Source of the DNA: Didymella arachidicola
Lineage: Eukaryota; Ascomycota; Dothideomycetes; Pleosporales; Didymellaceae
Assembly: GCA_016630955.3 (NCBI GenBank)
Contig: CM049985.1
Span: forward strand, 1,240,001-1,304,000
DNA: 64,000 bases
Direction: 5' to 3'
In this document: positions 63,538-64,000 of the stretch, one piece after another
How positions within the stretch are numbered: the first letter of the stretch is position 1
Layout of the letters: every line of letters begins with the position of its first letter
Made by a program: the position numbers and the translations under genes
The notes under the pieces: generated by a model
Told to the model about the DNA's origin: nothing
Database searches by the model: none
Seen by the model: only the letters and a program-made list of their open reading frames with translations

Positions 63538-64000
63538 GACGAGTCTTGGTATCGAGGATACTGGCCGGGCTGTCTATATGTAACGAGCGCCGGGTAAGAC
63601 GGCGGCCCGTGGAAATCTGACGCGCAACGGGTCGCAGTCGGACTCTGCGTGAGCCAGAGTATGCGTAGCAGGTTGCCAAATGCGTAACAATGAGTAGGGG
63701 TCTGAAATCGCGAGAGATAAATAAAGCGACGATGAAGCAGACAGTCAGGCAAGACAATGGTGAAGAATAGGCGCGGACGTGAGAGTAAAGTCTTGTTTGT
63801 GCAGGGGGGCGATCACCCAGTCACTCCAGTGATGACGACGCTCATCGAGGCTGGGCTGGCTTGGTAGATGCACTGCGCACGCTGCTCGGATGGTGCGGCT
63901 GCCTACGTAACCCAAATACTTAGCTGGCGCCAAACTGGCCAGTTTGGAAAGTGCAGCAGCCAGCAAAGCCAACTGGACACGGTGCAGCGCTGGTTCCTGG
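63538..64000. other. Intergenic: promoter of aspartic protease to window end
   Basis: Minus-strand promoter; a TATA-like ACATATAGAC lies about 35 bp before the ATG and a TTTATTTATC further up. No other gene seen before the window ends. Confidence 0.4.

Overview
The window is nuclear DNA from a filamentous ascomycete (Pezizomycotina). A Dothideomycete is my best guess, from gene content only. Supporting signs are many short introns (41-112 bp, mostly 46-55) with GT-AG ends and CTAAC/CTGAC branch sites, an intron-bearing tRNA, and fungus-specific families: an Egh16-like secreted protein, fungal rhodopsin-domain proteins, a CBM1 domain, an HET remnant, PXB/DUF3818 and fungal transcription-factor regions. 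Genes stand singly on both strands with long spacers and no operons. Splice models were built by hand from phase and splice signals, so exon coordinates are predictions. Start codons are noted where uncertain.

Layout. 0-9 kb: the 3' part of a BTB-like hypothetical gene, a cyclase/kynurenine-formamidase-like enzyme, a four-helix membrane protein, a CHK/EcKinase-like phosphotransferase, a secreted M14 carboxypeptidase, and a split tRNA-Thr(CGU). 9-15.2 kb: a secreted or type I membrane protein of unknown family, a small Cys-rich secreted protein, RNase H1 with a predicted mitochondrial leader, and a DUF202-like membrane protein. 15.9-18.3 kb: 6-phosphofructo-2-kinase/fructose-2,6-bisphosphatase. 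A gene-poor 2.4 kb spacer follows. 20.7-31.3 kb: a rhodopsin-domain protein, a damaged type-B carboxylesterase, an Egh16-like secreted protein, an amino-acid permease and a hypothetical protein. 31.6-43.4 kb: hypotheticals, a Zn-cluster-less transcription-factor-like protein, a PXB/DUF3818 protein and a BTB-like protein. 44.5-46 kb: a pectin lyase carrying a cellulose-binding CBM1.

46.5-51.7 kb is a decayed accessory island. It holds an HET-domain gene interrupted by three in-frame TAG codons, a headless F-box/LRR fragment, an F-box gene split by one TAA, and a 119-bp foldback element. All four stops can be derived from CAG/CAA by one C-to-T change in a CpA context, the signature expected of repeat-induced point mutation.

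52-64 kb: a short-chain dehydrogenase with a possible alternative leader, a hypothetical, a second rhodopsin-domain protein, a peroxisomal (PTS1) long-chain acyl-CoA synthetase, a basic coiled-coil protein, and a GPI-type secreted aspartic protease.

Several genes suit plant- or litter-associated life: pectin lyase-CBM1, carboxypeptidase, aspartic protease, Egh16-like, the Cys-rich protein and the permease. I see no biosynthetic cluster, CRISPR array or intact transposon. The most novel-looking items are the decayed island with its foldback, the broken esterase, and the unclassified secreted/TM protein at 9.1-10.3 kb.
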